64,000 bases of DNA, taken from CAG-632 sp963626805. Its GTDB lineage: Bacteria; Bacillota; Clostridia; Lachnospirales; Lachnospiraceae. The stretch covers positions 110,959-174,958 of the forward strand of contig CAVFXS010000023.1 in NCBI GenBank assembly GCA_963626805.1, read 5' to 3'. The first letter of the stretch is position 1. The number at the start of each line of letters is the position of its first letter. The notes beneath the pieces were generated by a model, which saw only the letters and a program-made list of their open reading frames with translations, did no database searches and was not told the DNA's origin. Shown here in pieces: positions 15,504 to 23,816 of the stretch. The position numbers and the translations under genes were made by a program.

Positions 15504-16562
15504 ATGGAATATGAAATATCATTCGGATATTTTTTGCAGCAGATGGGAGAACATCCGCTCCTGCTGATATCAGTATTGTTGACCGTAGGTGTCATATTTG
15601 TGAACGGCTGGACAGATGCACCGAATGCGATCGCAACCTGTGTAGTTACTCGGTGCATCGGTGTCAGACAGGCCATTATTATGGCAGCCGTATGCAATTT
15701 CTTCGGTGTATTGGTAATGACCATGTTTAATTCCAAGGTGGCAATGACAATTAAGAACATGGTAAATTTTAACGGAAATAATCAGGATGCGATGATTGCC
15801 CTCTGTGCAGCAATGGCTGCGATTGTAATCTGGGCAGTCGGAGCCTGGTGTTTTGGAATACCTACGAGTGAAAGTCATGCGTTGATTGCGGGTCTGACCG
15901 GTGCAGCTATTGCACTTCAGGGTGGAATGGATGGAGTCAACGGTGCAGAATGGCTGAAGGTCATCTATGGTCTGGTTTTATCTACAATTGGTGGTTTGGC
16001 GCTGGGATTTATAATTTGTAAAGCAATGACACTGATTTTTTATAACTGTAACCGGGAGAAAATGAACCGTTTCCTGCAGACCGGACAGGTGGCAGGTGGT
16101 GCGGCGATGGCATTTGTACACGGGGCACAGGATGGACAGAAATTTATGGGAGTCCTGCTTCTGGGACTGTTCCTGACCAATGGCATGGAGGATACGCAGG
16201 GAGCAACTATCCCAATTTGGCTGATGCTTCTGTGCTCTGTAGTGATGGGTGTCGGTACCTCTGTTGGTGGCAAGAGGATCATTAAATCTGTGGGAATGGA
16301 TATGGTAAAGCTTGAAAAATATCAGGGCTTTTCTGCGGACGTTGCGGCATCTATCAGTATTCTGGTTTCGACATTGTTTGGATTGCCGGTCAGTACGACC
16401 CATGTGAAGACTACAGCCATTATGGGAGTCGGAGCAGTAAAGAGGAAATCGTCTATTAATTTCAGTGTGGTTAAGGATATGCTTCTGGCATGGGTGTTGA
16501 CCTTTCCGGGCTGTGGTGTGATCGGTTTCGGAATGGCGAAGCTGATGCTGTTATTAAAATAA
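15504..16562 (+). CDS. PiT-family inorganic phosphate transporter
   Basis: 352 residues, about ten membrane helices. The PiT signature occurs twice as DAPNAIATCVVTR (near residue 38) and HGAQDGQKFMG (near residue 206). The pair IPTSESHALIAGLTGAAIA and LPVSTTHVKTTAIMGVGAVK near the two halves is typical. It takes up phosphate as a metal-phosphate complex driven by protons or Na+. The partner gene downstream encodes DUF47, the usual PiT accessory. It sits 31 nt after the cation ATPase in the Mn2+-riboswitch transcript. Confidence 0.93.
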   Translation: MEYEISFGYFLQQMGEHPLLLISVLLTVGVIFVNGWTDAPNAIATCVVTRCIGVRQAIIMAAVCNFFGVLVMTMFNSKVAMTIKNMVNFNGNNQDAMIALCAAMAAIVIWAVGAWCFGIPTSESHALIAGLTGAAIALQGGMDGVNGAEWLKVIYGLVLSTIGGLALGFIICKAMTLIFYNCNREKMNRFLQTGQVAGGAAMAFVHGAQDGQKFMGVLLLGLFLTNGMEDTQGATIPIWLMLLCSVVMGVGTSVGGKRIIKSVGMDMVKLEKYQGFSADVAASISILVSTLFGLPVSTTHVKTTAIMGVGAVKRKSSINFSVVKDMLLAWVLTFPGCGVIGFGMAKLMLLLK

Positions 16563-16592
16563 GAAGTGATATAGTAGCAGAGGAGAATGAAA

Positions 16593-17213
16593 ATGAAAAA
16601 GAAAAAGGATGAGTTTTATTATAAAAATCTGAATCAGTGTGCAAAATATGCATGCCAGGCGGCTGAAGTTTTGCAGGAAACATTAACGGACTTTACTAAG
16701 GAGACGCTGCAGGAAAAGATCGAGCAGGTACATGAGCTGGAACAGCAGGGGGATACTAAGCGGCATAAGATGATGGCGGTGTTGAACCAGGCATTTATCA
16801 CACCGATTGAACGGGAAGATCTGATTGCGTTAAGTAATGTATTGGATGATACGACAGATGCTATAGAAGAAATCCTGCTGCAGATTTATATGTGCAGGGT
16901 GGAAACCGTAAGGGAGGATCTGTTTCCGGTACTGGAGGTACTGCTGAAGAGTGTCCGGACACTGGAAAATCTGGTGGGAGAGCTGGAGAATTTCAAGCAT
17001 TCCAAAAAGCTGGAGAAATACATTATTCAAGTCAATGACCTGGAGGAGCAGGGGGATCGCTTATACATGGAGAACATGTACCGGCTCCACGGAGAATCTG
17101 ATGTGAAGACGATCCTTGCATGGAGAACGATTTATGAATGTGTGGAGACCTGTCTGGATACCTGTGAGCATGCGGCGGATATTGTTGAAACAGTAAGAAT
17201 GAAAAATTTATAA
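16593..17213 (+). CDS. DUF47 (PhoU-like) PiT accessory protein
   Basis: 206 residues, all helical, soluble. Helix repeats with E-x3-D metal-binding positions (e.g. EQQGDTKRHKM and EEQGDRLYMENM) place it in the PhoU-like DUF47 family. These are encoded next to pit genes and modulate the transporter or bind metals. The start at 16593 is selected because AGGAG (16581-16585) is 7 nt upstream; ATG 16587 is too close. It follows the PiT gene by 30 nt, so it is the last gene of the riboswitch-led operon; a new promoter comes just after it. Confidence 0.88.
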   Translation: MKKKKDEFYYKNLNQCAKYACQAAEVLQETLTDFTKETLQEKIEQVHELEQQGDTKRHKMMAVLNQAFITPIEREDLIALSNVLDDTTDAIEEILLQIYMCRVETVREDLFPVLEVLLKSVRTLENLVGELENFKHSKKLEKYIIQVNDLEEQGDRLYMENMYRLHGESDVKTILAWRTIYECVETCLDTCEHAADIVETVRMKNL

Positions 17214-17236
17214 AATTTTTGGATATTGACAAGAGT

Positions 17237-17267
17237 TTGACAAAAAATGTCTGGAATATGATATACT
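17237..17267 (+). promoter_or_regulatory. Promoter for the 17379 gene
   Basis: TTGACA (17237-17242) and TATACT (17262-17267) with a 19-bp spacer. A second TTGACA starts at 17226. The leader to the next ATG is about 105 nt. Confidence 0.5.
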
Positions 17268-17378
17268 ATCAATGGTCGCATGAGATAAGACATTTTAGCG
17301 ATACATTATCCGTATTTTGCAGAATATAAACTAAGAGAATAAATAGAAATACGGAGGTTATAGCATGGAGGAAAAGAA

Positions 17379-17858
17379 ATGAAGTTAACAAAGTTTGGTG
17401 TATCAGTGGCATTGATTAGTGCGGTTGCATATTTTGCAGGCTATGTGGGGATCGTACCGATTGTATTATTATTTATTTTTGCATTGTATACAGATATTGA
17501 AATAGTAGCGAAGAAGAATATTACACAGGCAATGATCATATCTGTATTTTTTAGTATTCTGGCAATGGTATTTGGTGCATGTAGCAACGGCTATATGGAC
17601 TTTATCGGATTATTCAGCGGTGCTTACGGTGTATACAACGTATTGAGCAAGCTTGATTTCTGCAGCTGGCTGAAGACCATTTGCAGTATTGCTGAGTTTG
17701 TGATCATGATTTATGCAGTAGTCGCAGCATTCAAGGGTGATGTTGTGAAGCTTCCGATCGTAAGCAAGATGGTTGAAAAGCATTTCGGTGAGGAGACTGA
17801 AACAGCTACAGCAACAGAGACTAAGAGTATTGCGGAAAATACAGATACAGAGCAGTAG
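17379..17858 (+). CDS. Unknown small polytopic membrane protein
   Basis: 159 residues with four hydrophobic helices (about residues 5-35, 45-65, 72-90 and 102-125), then a polar Glu/Thr-rich tail (GEETETATATETKSIAENTDTEQ). It resembles TM2/DUF4870-style small membrane proteins in size and layout, but I do not see a diagnostic motif. AAAGAAATGAAG lies at the start. The next gene starts 17 nt after the stop, and the two are probably cotranscribed. Confidence 0.6.
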   Translation: MKLTKFGVSVALISAVAYFAGYVGIVPIVLLFIFALYTDIEIVAKKNITQAMIISVFFSILAMVFGACSNGYMDFIGLFSGAYGVYNVLSKLDFCSWLKTICSIAEFVIMIYAVVAAFKGDVVKLPIVSKMVEKHFGEETETATATETKSIAENTDTEQ

Positions 17859-17875
17859 ATACAGAAAGGAAGAAA

Positions 17876-18106
17876 ATGATGAAAAATCCGGCAGCGCTAT
17901 TTAAGCTAAAGGGAATGTGGGATACATTTGTTCAGAATCATCCGAAGTTTCCAATGTTTTTAAATGCAGTAAAAAATTCCGGTATATCAGAAGGCAGTAT
18001 TCTGGAGGTTCAGATTACACAGCCGGATGGGGAAGTCATGAAGACGAATATCAAGGTTACCCAGTCGGATCTGGAGTTATTTGAACAGCTGAGGACTCTT
18101 ATGTAG
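17876..18106 (+). CDS. Conserved small soluble protein, unknown
   Basis: 76 residues, soluble, with the ending VTQSDLELFEQLRTLM. I do not recognise the family, though short proteins with this type of ITQPDGEVMKTNIKVTQSD core occur in Lachnospiraceae as hypothetical proteins. AAAGGA lies 5-8 nt before two adjacent ATGs (17876 and 17879). It is the last gene before a convergent terminator. Confidence 0.55.
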   Translation: MMKNPAALFKLKGMWDTFVQNHPKFPMFLNAVKNSGISEGSILEVQITQPDGEVMKTNIKVTQSDLELFEQLRTLM

Positions 18107-18172
18107 TTCGTGGTTTTATTATTCGGATATATTATTCAGACAATAAGAACATAACAGAATGAAATCAAAGGC

Positions 18173-18225
18173 CCGGCGGTATGGATCAGCCTGCAGAAGC
18201 AGAGATCCGTATCGCCGGACTTTAT
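18173..18225. terminator. Bidirectional terminator between convergent operons
   Basis: CCGGCGGTATGGATC (18173-18187) pairs imperfectly with GATCCGTATCGCCGG (18204-18218). CTTTATTTA follows on the + strand and GGGCCTTTGATTT on the - strand. Confidence 0.7.
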
Positions 18226-18273
18226 TTATGGTATATGATTTGTATTCATTATCTGTCCATACAGCTATATATC

Positions 18274-19524
18274 TTACAGATATTTTTTCAGTAAGATACT
18301 GGAATTCTGACCACCGAAGCCGAAAGCATTGGACATGGCAATCTGTACATCCTGTTTTCTAGCCTGATTCGGTACATAATCGAGATCGCATTCCGGATCC
18401 GGATTTATCAGGTTCAATGTCGGAGGTACAATACCATCCTGAATGGCCTTTACACAGGCGATCGTCTCGGTAATACCACCGGCACCCATCATGTGGCCGG
18501 TAGAACCCTTCGTAGAAGAAATGGCCATCTTCTTTGCATAGTCGCCGAACAGAGTTTTGATCGCAGTGGTCTCAATAATATCACCCTTTGGTGTGGAAGT
18601 ACCATGGGTATTAATATAATCAACCTCTTCCGATTGAATACCTGCCTTTTCCAGACAACGCTTCATGCAGAAAACTGCACCGATTCCTTCCGGATGAGGA
18701 GAGGTAACATGATAGCCATCGGTACTGTTGGCCCAGCCGATCACAGACGCATGGATGTGTGCATTTCTTGCTTTTGCATGCTCTTCGGTCTCAATGACGA
18801 TACAACCGCCGCCTTCACCCATAACGAAGCCGTCACGATTCGCATCAAACGGGCAGCTGGCTGATTCCGGTGAATCATTCCGGGTTGATAATGCATGGGC
18901 AGATGCCAGTCCCATGATCGTAAGCGGAGAGGTGGCTGCCTCTGCACCAACGCAGAGAACAATGTCTGCTTCACCACTGTTGATCAGCATGATTCCGGTC
19001 GATAATGCATCTGCACCGGAGGAGCAGGCGGTAGTGACAGTCAGACTCGGACCGCGAAGCCCCTTTGCAATCGCAATCTGAGCGGCTGCAATATTACCGA
19101 TAACCTTTGGAACAAATCGTGGGCTTACCTTAGATTGTGCACCGGTGCTGATGCTGTTCTGGGTATCTGCAATAGTGGCAATTCCGGCAAACGCAGTACC
19201 GACAACAATTCCGATCCGTTCCGCCGGAACTGTCCGCGCTTCCGGATCATCCGGATGAAGGTCTGCATCCCGCATAGCCTCTTCAGCTGCGACATATCCA
19301 TATTGCATGAATAAATCCATCTCACGGGCCAGCTTACGCGGCATATGCTCGGTTGCGTCAAAGCCCTTTACCTCAGCAGCAATCTGCACCGGAAGAGCGG
19401 AAGTATCAAACCGGGTAATCTTCCCGATTCCGTGTACACCGGAAACCAATCCGTTCCAATATTCATTTACGCCAATCCCAATGGGAGTTACGGCACCCAT
19501 ACCGGTAATAACAATCTTATTCAT
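18274..19524 (-). CDS. Beta-ketoacyl-ACP synthase II (second FabF-like enzyme)
   Basis: 416 residues. Catalytic triad Cys-His-His is intact: TACSSGADAL, NTHGTSTPKGD and STGHMMGAGG. The N-terminus KIVITGMGAVTPIG and the C-terminus FGFGGQNSSILL are typical of FabF/KASII. A full FabF is already present in the fab operon at 26518, and the two differ visibly, so this one is specialised. It overlaps the preceding acyl-CoA synthetase gene by 8 nt, meaning translation is probably coupled. It may elongate acyl chains supplied by that enzyme. It could instead be a polyketide-type ketosynthase; the lack of other synthase domains nearby argues against that. Confidence 0.92.
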   Translation of the reverse strand: MNKIVITGMGAVTPIGIGVNEYWNGLVSGVHGIGKITRFDTSALPVQIAAEVKGFDATEHMPRKLAREMDLFMQYGYVAAEEAMRDADLHPDDPEARTVPAERIGIVVGTAFAGIATIADTQNSISTGAQSKVSPRFVPKVIGNIAAAQIAIAKGLRGPSLTVTTACSSGADALSTGIMLINSGEADIVLCVGAEAATSPLTIMGLASAHALSTRNDSPESASCPFDANRDGFVMGEGGGCIVIETEEHAKARNAHIHASVIGWANSTDGYHVTSPHPEGIGAVFCMKRCLEKAGIQSEEVDYINTHGTSTPKGDIIETTAIKTLFGDYAKKMAISSTKGSTGHMMGAGGITETIACVKAIQDGIVPPTLNLINPDPECDLDYVPNQARKQDVQIAMSNAFGFGGQNSSILLKKYL

Positions 19525-21250
19525 CCTTTGATTCTTCTCCTGTACTTACATATTTATGAGGATCATTCTCCTGTGCCCAGTCTTTCTCCTTGATCTCGAC
19601 ACGACGGATTTTACCGCTTACGGTCTTCGGTAACTCTTTTACGAACTCGATTACCTTCGGCCGTTTGTAAGAAGCCAGGTTGGCACGGAAGAAGCGAATC
19701 ATTTCTTTCTTCAGAGAATCTGTTGCTGCAGTGCCTTCGGTTAATACAACGCTTGCCTTGATTGCCTGACCACGCATCGGGTCCGGTACGGAGGTAACTG
19801 CACACTCTACAACATAAGGAAGCTTCATGATCTCGTTTTCGATTTCAAAAGGACCTACCCGATATCCGGTGGATTTGATCACATCATCTACACGACCAAC
19901 ATACCATAAAAATCCGTCTTCGTCCATATATGCGGTATCACCGGTGTGATAATATCCGTTATAGCAGACGGATTCGGTCCGCCTCTCATCCAGATAATAA
20001 CCCATGAAAAGACCCTCCGGAAGACCGTCCTTTACGCTGATTACAATCTCACCGGTCTCACCGGTCTCGCAGATGCTGCCATCTGCACGCATAACCTCTA
20101 CCGTATACTGCGGACTTGGCTTACCCATAGAACCCGGTTTCGGCTCCATGCCTTCCAGATTTCCGATCGTCAGGGTGGTCTCGGTCTGACCGAAGCCTTC
20201 CATGATCTTCATACCGGTAGCTTTATAAAACTTTTCATAAATCTCCGGATTCAGAGCTTCTCCGGCAGTCGCAACCGTCTTTAAGGAAGATAAATCAAAC
20301 TTTGCGAGATTCATATGCACCAGGACACGATAAACAGTTGGCGGTGCACAGAAAGTGGTAATCTTATATTTTTCGATCATCTGCATGATCTGGCTGGCAT
20401 AGAATTCGTCGAAATCATAGGTAAACACGGCTGCCTCGCAGAGCCACTGGCCATAGAGCTTACCCCATAAGGCCTTACCCCAGCCGGTATCGCTGATGGT
20501 GAAATGAATACCATCCGGATCTACCTGCTGCCAATATTTTGCAGTGATATAATGTCCCAGAGCATATTTATAGCTGTGAGCTGCAATCTTCGGATAGGAC
20601 GTAGTGCCGGAAGTGAAAAACATCAGCATCGGATCATCACCACCCGGAACATCCGTCGGCTTCCGGAAGTCTGGAGAAAAGAAGCGGATATCACGGTTAA
20701 AGTTACTCCAGCCCTTTAAGGTACTTGAACCAACCATGATCTTGGCCTTTAATCCGTCATAGGTCTTGGAAGCCCGTTCTACTTCAGAAGCAACCTTTCC
20801 CTCAGAGGTGCATAAAACAGCATCGATCTGGCCGGCCTTGAAACGATATTCAAAATCCTTCTTTACCAGAAGATTGGTAGCCGGAATTGCAATTGCACCG
20901 ATCTTATGAAGGGCAAGGATGGCAAACCAGAACTGATAATGACGCTTCAGAACCAGCATAACACGGTCACCGCGTTTGATTCCCAGATAGCGGAAATAGT
21001 TGGCTGCTTTATTGGAATATACCATCATATCTTTAAAGGTAATCCGCCGCTCCTTGCCGTCATTGGCAACGTGAAGCATTGCAAGCTTATCCGGCTTGCT
21101 TTTTCCCAGAACGTCTACAATGTCGTAGGCGAAGTTGAAACGATCATCGTTGTGAAATTCAATGGCATTTAGTACGCCGTTTTCATCCTTAGAGGTGGAG
21201 ATAAACATACCGGCGATCCCGGCTTCAGGTTGTAAATTCGTACTGCTCAT
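19517..21250 (-). CDS. Acyl-CoA synthetase (AMP-forming), medium-chain/acetyl type
   Basis: 577 residues, a complete ANL-family enzyme. A3 core TSGTTSYPK (normally TGxPK, here TSYPK), A5 FGQTETT, A7 YHTGDTAY, A8 GRVDDVIKSTGYRVGPFEIEN and A10 PKTVSGKIRR with the catalytic lysine are all present. It activates a carboxylic acid to acyl-AMP and acyl-CoA. AAAGGA lies ahead of the ATG on the minus strand. It forms a two-gene operon with the ketosynthase, and its promoter region is shared with the divergent acpP operon. The acid substrate is not evident; branched or short/medium-chain acids are possible. Confidence 0.9.
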   Translation of the reverse strand: MSSTNLQPEAGIAGMFISTSKDENGVLNAIEFHNDDRFNFAYDIVDVLGKSKPDKLAMLHVANDGKERRITFKDMMVYSNKAANYFRYLGIKRGDRVMLVLKRHYQFWFAILALHKIGAIAIPATNLLVKKDFEYRFKAGQIDAVLCTSEGKVASEVERASKTYDGLKAKIMVGSSTLKGWSNFNRDIRFFSPDFRKPTDVPGGDDPMLMFFTSGTTSYPKIAAHSYKYALGHYITAKYWQQVDPDGIHFTISDTGWGKALWGKLYGQWLCEAAVFTYDFDEFYASQIMQMIEKYKITTFCAPPTVYRVLVHMNLAKFDLSSLKTVATAGEALNPEIYEKFYKATGMKIMEGFGQTETTLTIGNLEGMEPKPGSMGKPSPQYTVEVMRADGSICETGETGEIVISVKDGLPEGLFMGYYLDERRTESVCYNGYYHTGDTAYMDEDGFLWYVGRVDDVIKSTGYRVGPFEIENEIMKLPYVVECAVTSVPDPMRGQAIKASVVLTEGTAATDSLKKEMIRFFRANLASYKRPKVIEFVKELPKTVSGKIRRVEIKEKDWAQENDPHKYVSTGEESKDE

Positions 21251-21591
21251 AATTTGTTCCTTTCTTGTTATAGAATGTTTTATTTATAATCTGATATGAT
21301 ATTAATTTCTAGTAAAAATGGTTTGATAGATTTTTTCATGTAGTTTTCAAAACCACATAGACAATAATATGATATAGTGTGAATGGGCATGTGTCAAGAG
21401 ATATATTTTGAAAAAGTGTGTAGAGTTTTTGAACAAATTATGAACTTTCTACGATAGAAAAAATATAAAAATAAAAACTATCTAAACATGTATAAATGAG
21501 TTGACAAACAGGGAATAATTGTTACAATATATGTGGTTAGAAAATTAAAATTTTTTAACTAAATAAGAAAGCATGAAAAGGAGAAACTACT
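21251..21591. promoter_or_regulatory. AT-rich divergent promoter region with palindromes
   Basis: 341 bp between the synthetase and acpP. On the + strand, TTGACA (21501-21506) and TACAAT (21523-21528) 16 bp apart form the acpP promoter. A 26-bp imperfect palindrome framed TTAG...CTAA (21537-21562) lies downstream of it. On the other side, GTTTT-C-AAAAC (21343-21353), GGTTTGATAGATTT (21320-21333) and TTTGAACAAA (about 21428-21437) resemble MarR/FabT-type TTTGA...TCAAA boxes. The fab operon encodes a MarR protein, so autoregulation is likely. Binding sites are inferred from pattern only. Confidence 0.55.
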
Positions 21592-21819
21592 ATGTTCGAG
21601 ACAATTAAGAAAGCGATTGCAGATGTTTTAGGCTGTGATGAAGATAAGATCACATTAGAGGCATCTTTAACAGATGACCTTGGTGCTGATTCTCTGGATG
21701 CAGTAGAGCTTGGTATGGCTATCGAGACCGAGACAGGTGTTGCAATTGCAGATGAAGATCTTCCTAAGATGAAGACAGTTAAGGATTTAGTAGACTACGT
21801 AAACGCTCATCAGGAGTAA
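21592..21819 (+). CDS. acpP: Acyl carrier protein
   Basis: 75 residues, acidic, four-helix ACP. The phosphopantetheine serine is in GADSLDAVE (about residue 35, motif DSL). AAAGGAG lies 8 nt before the ATG. It is the first gene of the fatty-acid operon and shuttles the growing acyl chain between the enzymes encoded after it. Confidence 0.97.
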   Translation: MFETIKKAIADVLGCDEDKITLEASLTDDLGADSLDAVELGMAIETETGVAIADEDLPKMKTVKDLVDYVNAHQE

Positions 21820-21924
21820 TCGTAGTAGTATAGCGGAGGAAGACAGGAATATATAAATCACTTACATAAGTCCTTGATTTGTATATTCCTGTTTCTGCTA
21901 TTAAGAATTGGAGTGATGAAAGAA

Positions 21925-22857
21925 ATGAGTCTGTTAGGTAAGACAAAAGCAGGACTTGAGAAATATGCGACAGTCCTAAAAGGTTCAGATAAAGAAAAAG
22001 AGACTGCAATGAGTGATGATTTTGAACCGGTCGCAGTACGCGAAAAGGCTGAGAAACAGGAGGACAATGTATCGGGAATAGTGATCTGTTCATCCTGTAA
22101 GTCAGAGATCCAGACGGATCTTATGAAGAAGAATCTGTTCGTCTGCCCAGAATGCGGAGCACACAATAAGATCTCTGCGGCACGAAGAATGAGAAGTATG
22201 GTAGATCCGGGAACCTTCCGGAAATTAAAGCATAAGGTTCCGTTTGTAAATCCGCTGGATTATCCGGATTATGAAGAGAAGATTACAAAGCTGCAGGAAA
22301 AGACCGGACTGGATGAAGGTGTCCTGATCGGTGTCGGTGAGGTGCAGGGCCAGAAGGCAATGATCGCTGTTATGGGAAGTGAGTTCCTGATGGGCAGTAT
22401 GGGAATTGCAGTCGGCGAGAAGATCACCTATGCGTTTGAAGTGGCAGATAAGAATAAATTACCGGTGATCATGTTTACGGCCAGTGGCGGTGCCAGAATG
22501 CAGGAGGGTATCCTGTCTCTGATGCAGATGGCTAAGACAAGTGCGGCCGTACAGCGGTTCAGCGAGCATGGCGGACTTTATGTCGTTTGTCTGACACATC
22601 CGACAACCGGTGGTGTCAGTGCCAGCTTCGCAACATTAGGCGATATTACTCTGGCAGAGCCGGGAGCATTGATCGGCTTTGCAGGTCCGCGTGTTATTGA
22701 GCAGACCATCGGACAGAAGCTGCCGGCAGGATTCCAGCGGGCGGAGTATCTGGAGAACCATGGATTTGTAGATCAGATCGTTCCGAGAAGTGAGATGCGG
22801 AAGGTTGTTGGACAGATTTTGCGTCTGCATGAGAGAAAGAGGAGGCCGTCATTATGA
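21925..22857 (+). CDS. accD: Acetyl-CoA carboxylase carboxyltransferase subunit beta
   Basis: 310 residues. An N-terminal zinc ribbon (CSSCKSEIQ and CPECG, four Cys) is followed by the crotonase-like carboxyltransferase domain with FTASGGARMQEG and TTGGVSASFATLGD. It transfers CO2 from biotin on BCCP to acetyl-CoA together with AccA, making malonyl-CoA. The start at 21925 is chosen because GGAG (21910-21913) is 11 nt upstream; ATG 21916 is only 2 nt from it, and the frame open to 21874 lacks a site. The 40-residue N-terminal extension is a little longer than in E. coli. Its stop overlaps the accA start (ATGA). Confidence 0.95.
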   Translation: MSLLGKTKAGLEKYATVLKGSDKEKETAMSDDFEPVAVREKAEKQEDNVSGIVICSSCKSEIQTDLMKKNLFVCPECGAHNKISAARRMRSMVDPGTFRKLKHKVPFVNPLDYPDYEEKITKLQEKTGLDEGVLIGVGEVQGQKAMIAVMGSEFLMGSMGIAVGEKITYAFEVADKNKLPVIMFTASGGARMQEGILSLMQMAKTSAAVQRFSEHGGLYVVCLTHPTTGGVSASFATLGDITLAEPGALIGFAGPRVIEQTIGQKLPAGFQRAEYLENHGFVDQIVPRSEMRKVVGQILRLHERKRRPSL

Positions 22858-23816
22858 TTCGAGAGATAGATGAGCGCATCCGTGCAATCGACACCGAGAT
22901 AGAAGAATTATCTGCAAAGAAAGATGATTATGCAGCGGATGTACGCATAAAAGAATTAAAGAATGAGAAGCGCAAGCTCCTTCATCAGTGTGATAATCTG
23001 ACACCGGCAGATAAGGTATATCTGGCAAGAAGCATCAAGCGTCCGAAGGTAGATGATTACATTAATGCCTTGTTTGATGATTTCTTTGTACAGCGGGGCG
23101 ATTTTTTAAGCAAGGAGGATAAGAGTATTCTCGGCGGAATCGCAATGTTCCATGGTATGCCGGTTACGGTTCTGGGTCACCGGAAGGGTAGAAATATTAA
23201 TGAGAATATGGAGTTTAACTTCGGAATGCCGGAGCCGGAAGGATACCGGAAGGCACTGCGTCTGATGAAGCAGGCAGAGAAGTTCGGACGCCCGGTAATT
23301 ACATTTATCGATACACCGGGTGCATATCCGGGGCTGGAGGCAGAGGAGCATGGACAGGCGAATGCCATTGCAAAGAACCTGGCTGAGATGAGTTCCCTGA
23401 AGGTACCGATCATTGCGATCGTAACCGGTGAGGGAAGCAGTGGCGGTGCACTGGCAATCGGTGTTGCAAACAGTGTTTATATGCTGGAAAATGCCGTATA
23501 TTCCGTACTGTCACCGGAAGGCTTTGCTTCTATTTTATGGAAGGATTCAAACAGAAGTGCGGAGGCCTGCGATCTGATGAAGCTGACGGCACAGGATCTG
23601 AAGCATTATAATGTTATTGACGGAATCATTAAGGAGCCACTGGGCGGTATTCAGCAGAATCCGAACAAGGTATATCGGGAGATAGATGCAGTACTGAATC
23701 TGGAGCTGGCCAGATATAAGAAGATGTCTCCGAATGAGCTGGCAAAGAACCGGTACGACAAGTTCCGGTATATGGATGCTGCGATTATTGATGCAGCAAA
23801 GAAGGAGAATGCATAA
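22854..23816 (+). CDS. accA: Acetyl-CoA carboxylase carboxyltransferase subunit alpha
   Basis: 320 residues, standard length. Helical N-terminus (IDTEIEELSAKKDDYAAD) then the crotonase fold with GRPVITFIDTPGAYPG and GEGSSGGALAIGVANSVYMLENAVYSVLSPEGFASILWKD. Forms a heterotetramer with AccD. It overlaps accD by 4 nt and fabK by 1 nt (TAATG), so the three are translationally coupled. accB and accC (biotin carrier and biotin carboxylase) are not in this operon or window. Confidence 0.97.
   Translation: MIREIDERIRAIDTEIEELSAKKDDYAADVRIKELKNEKRKLLHQCDNLTPADKVYLARSIKRPKVDDYINALFDDFFVQRGDFLSKEDKSILGGIAMFHGMPVTVLGHRKGRNINENMEFNFGMPEPEGYRKALRLMKQAEKFGRPVITFIDTPGAYPGLEAEEHGQANAIAKNLAEMSSLKVPIIAIVTGEGSSGGALAIGVANSVYMLENAVYSVLSPEGFASILWKDSNRSAEACDLMKLTAQDLKHYNVIDGIIKEPLGGIQQNPNKVYREIDAVLNLELARYKKMSPNELAKNRYDKFRYMDAAIIDAAKKENA

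Noticed and set aside
18159..18362. 67-codon plus-strand frame at the convergent terminator
   Set aside because: It runs through the terminator stem and then antisense to the ketosynthase gene.
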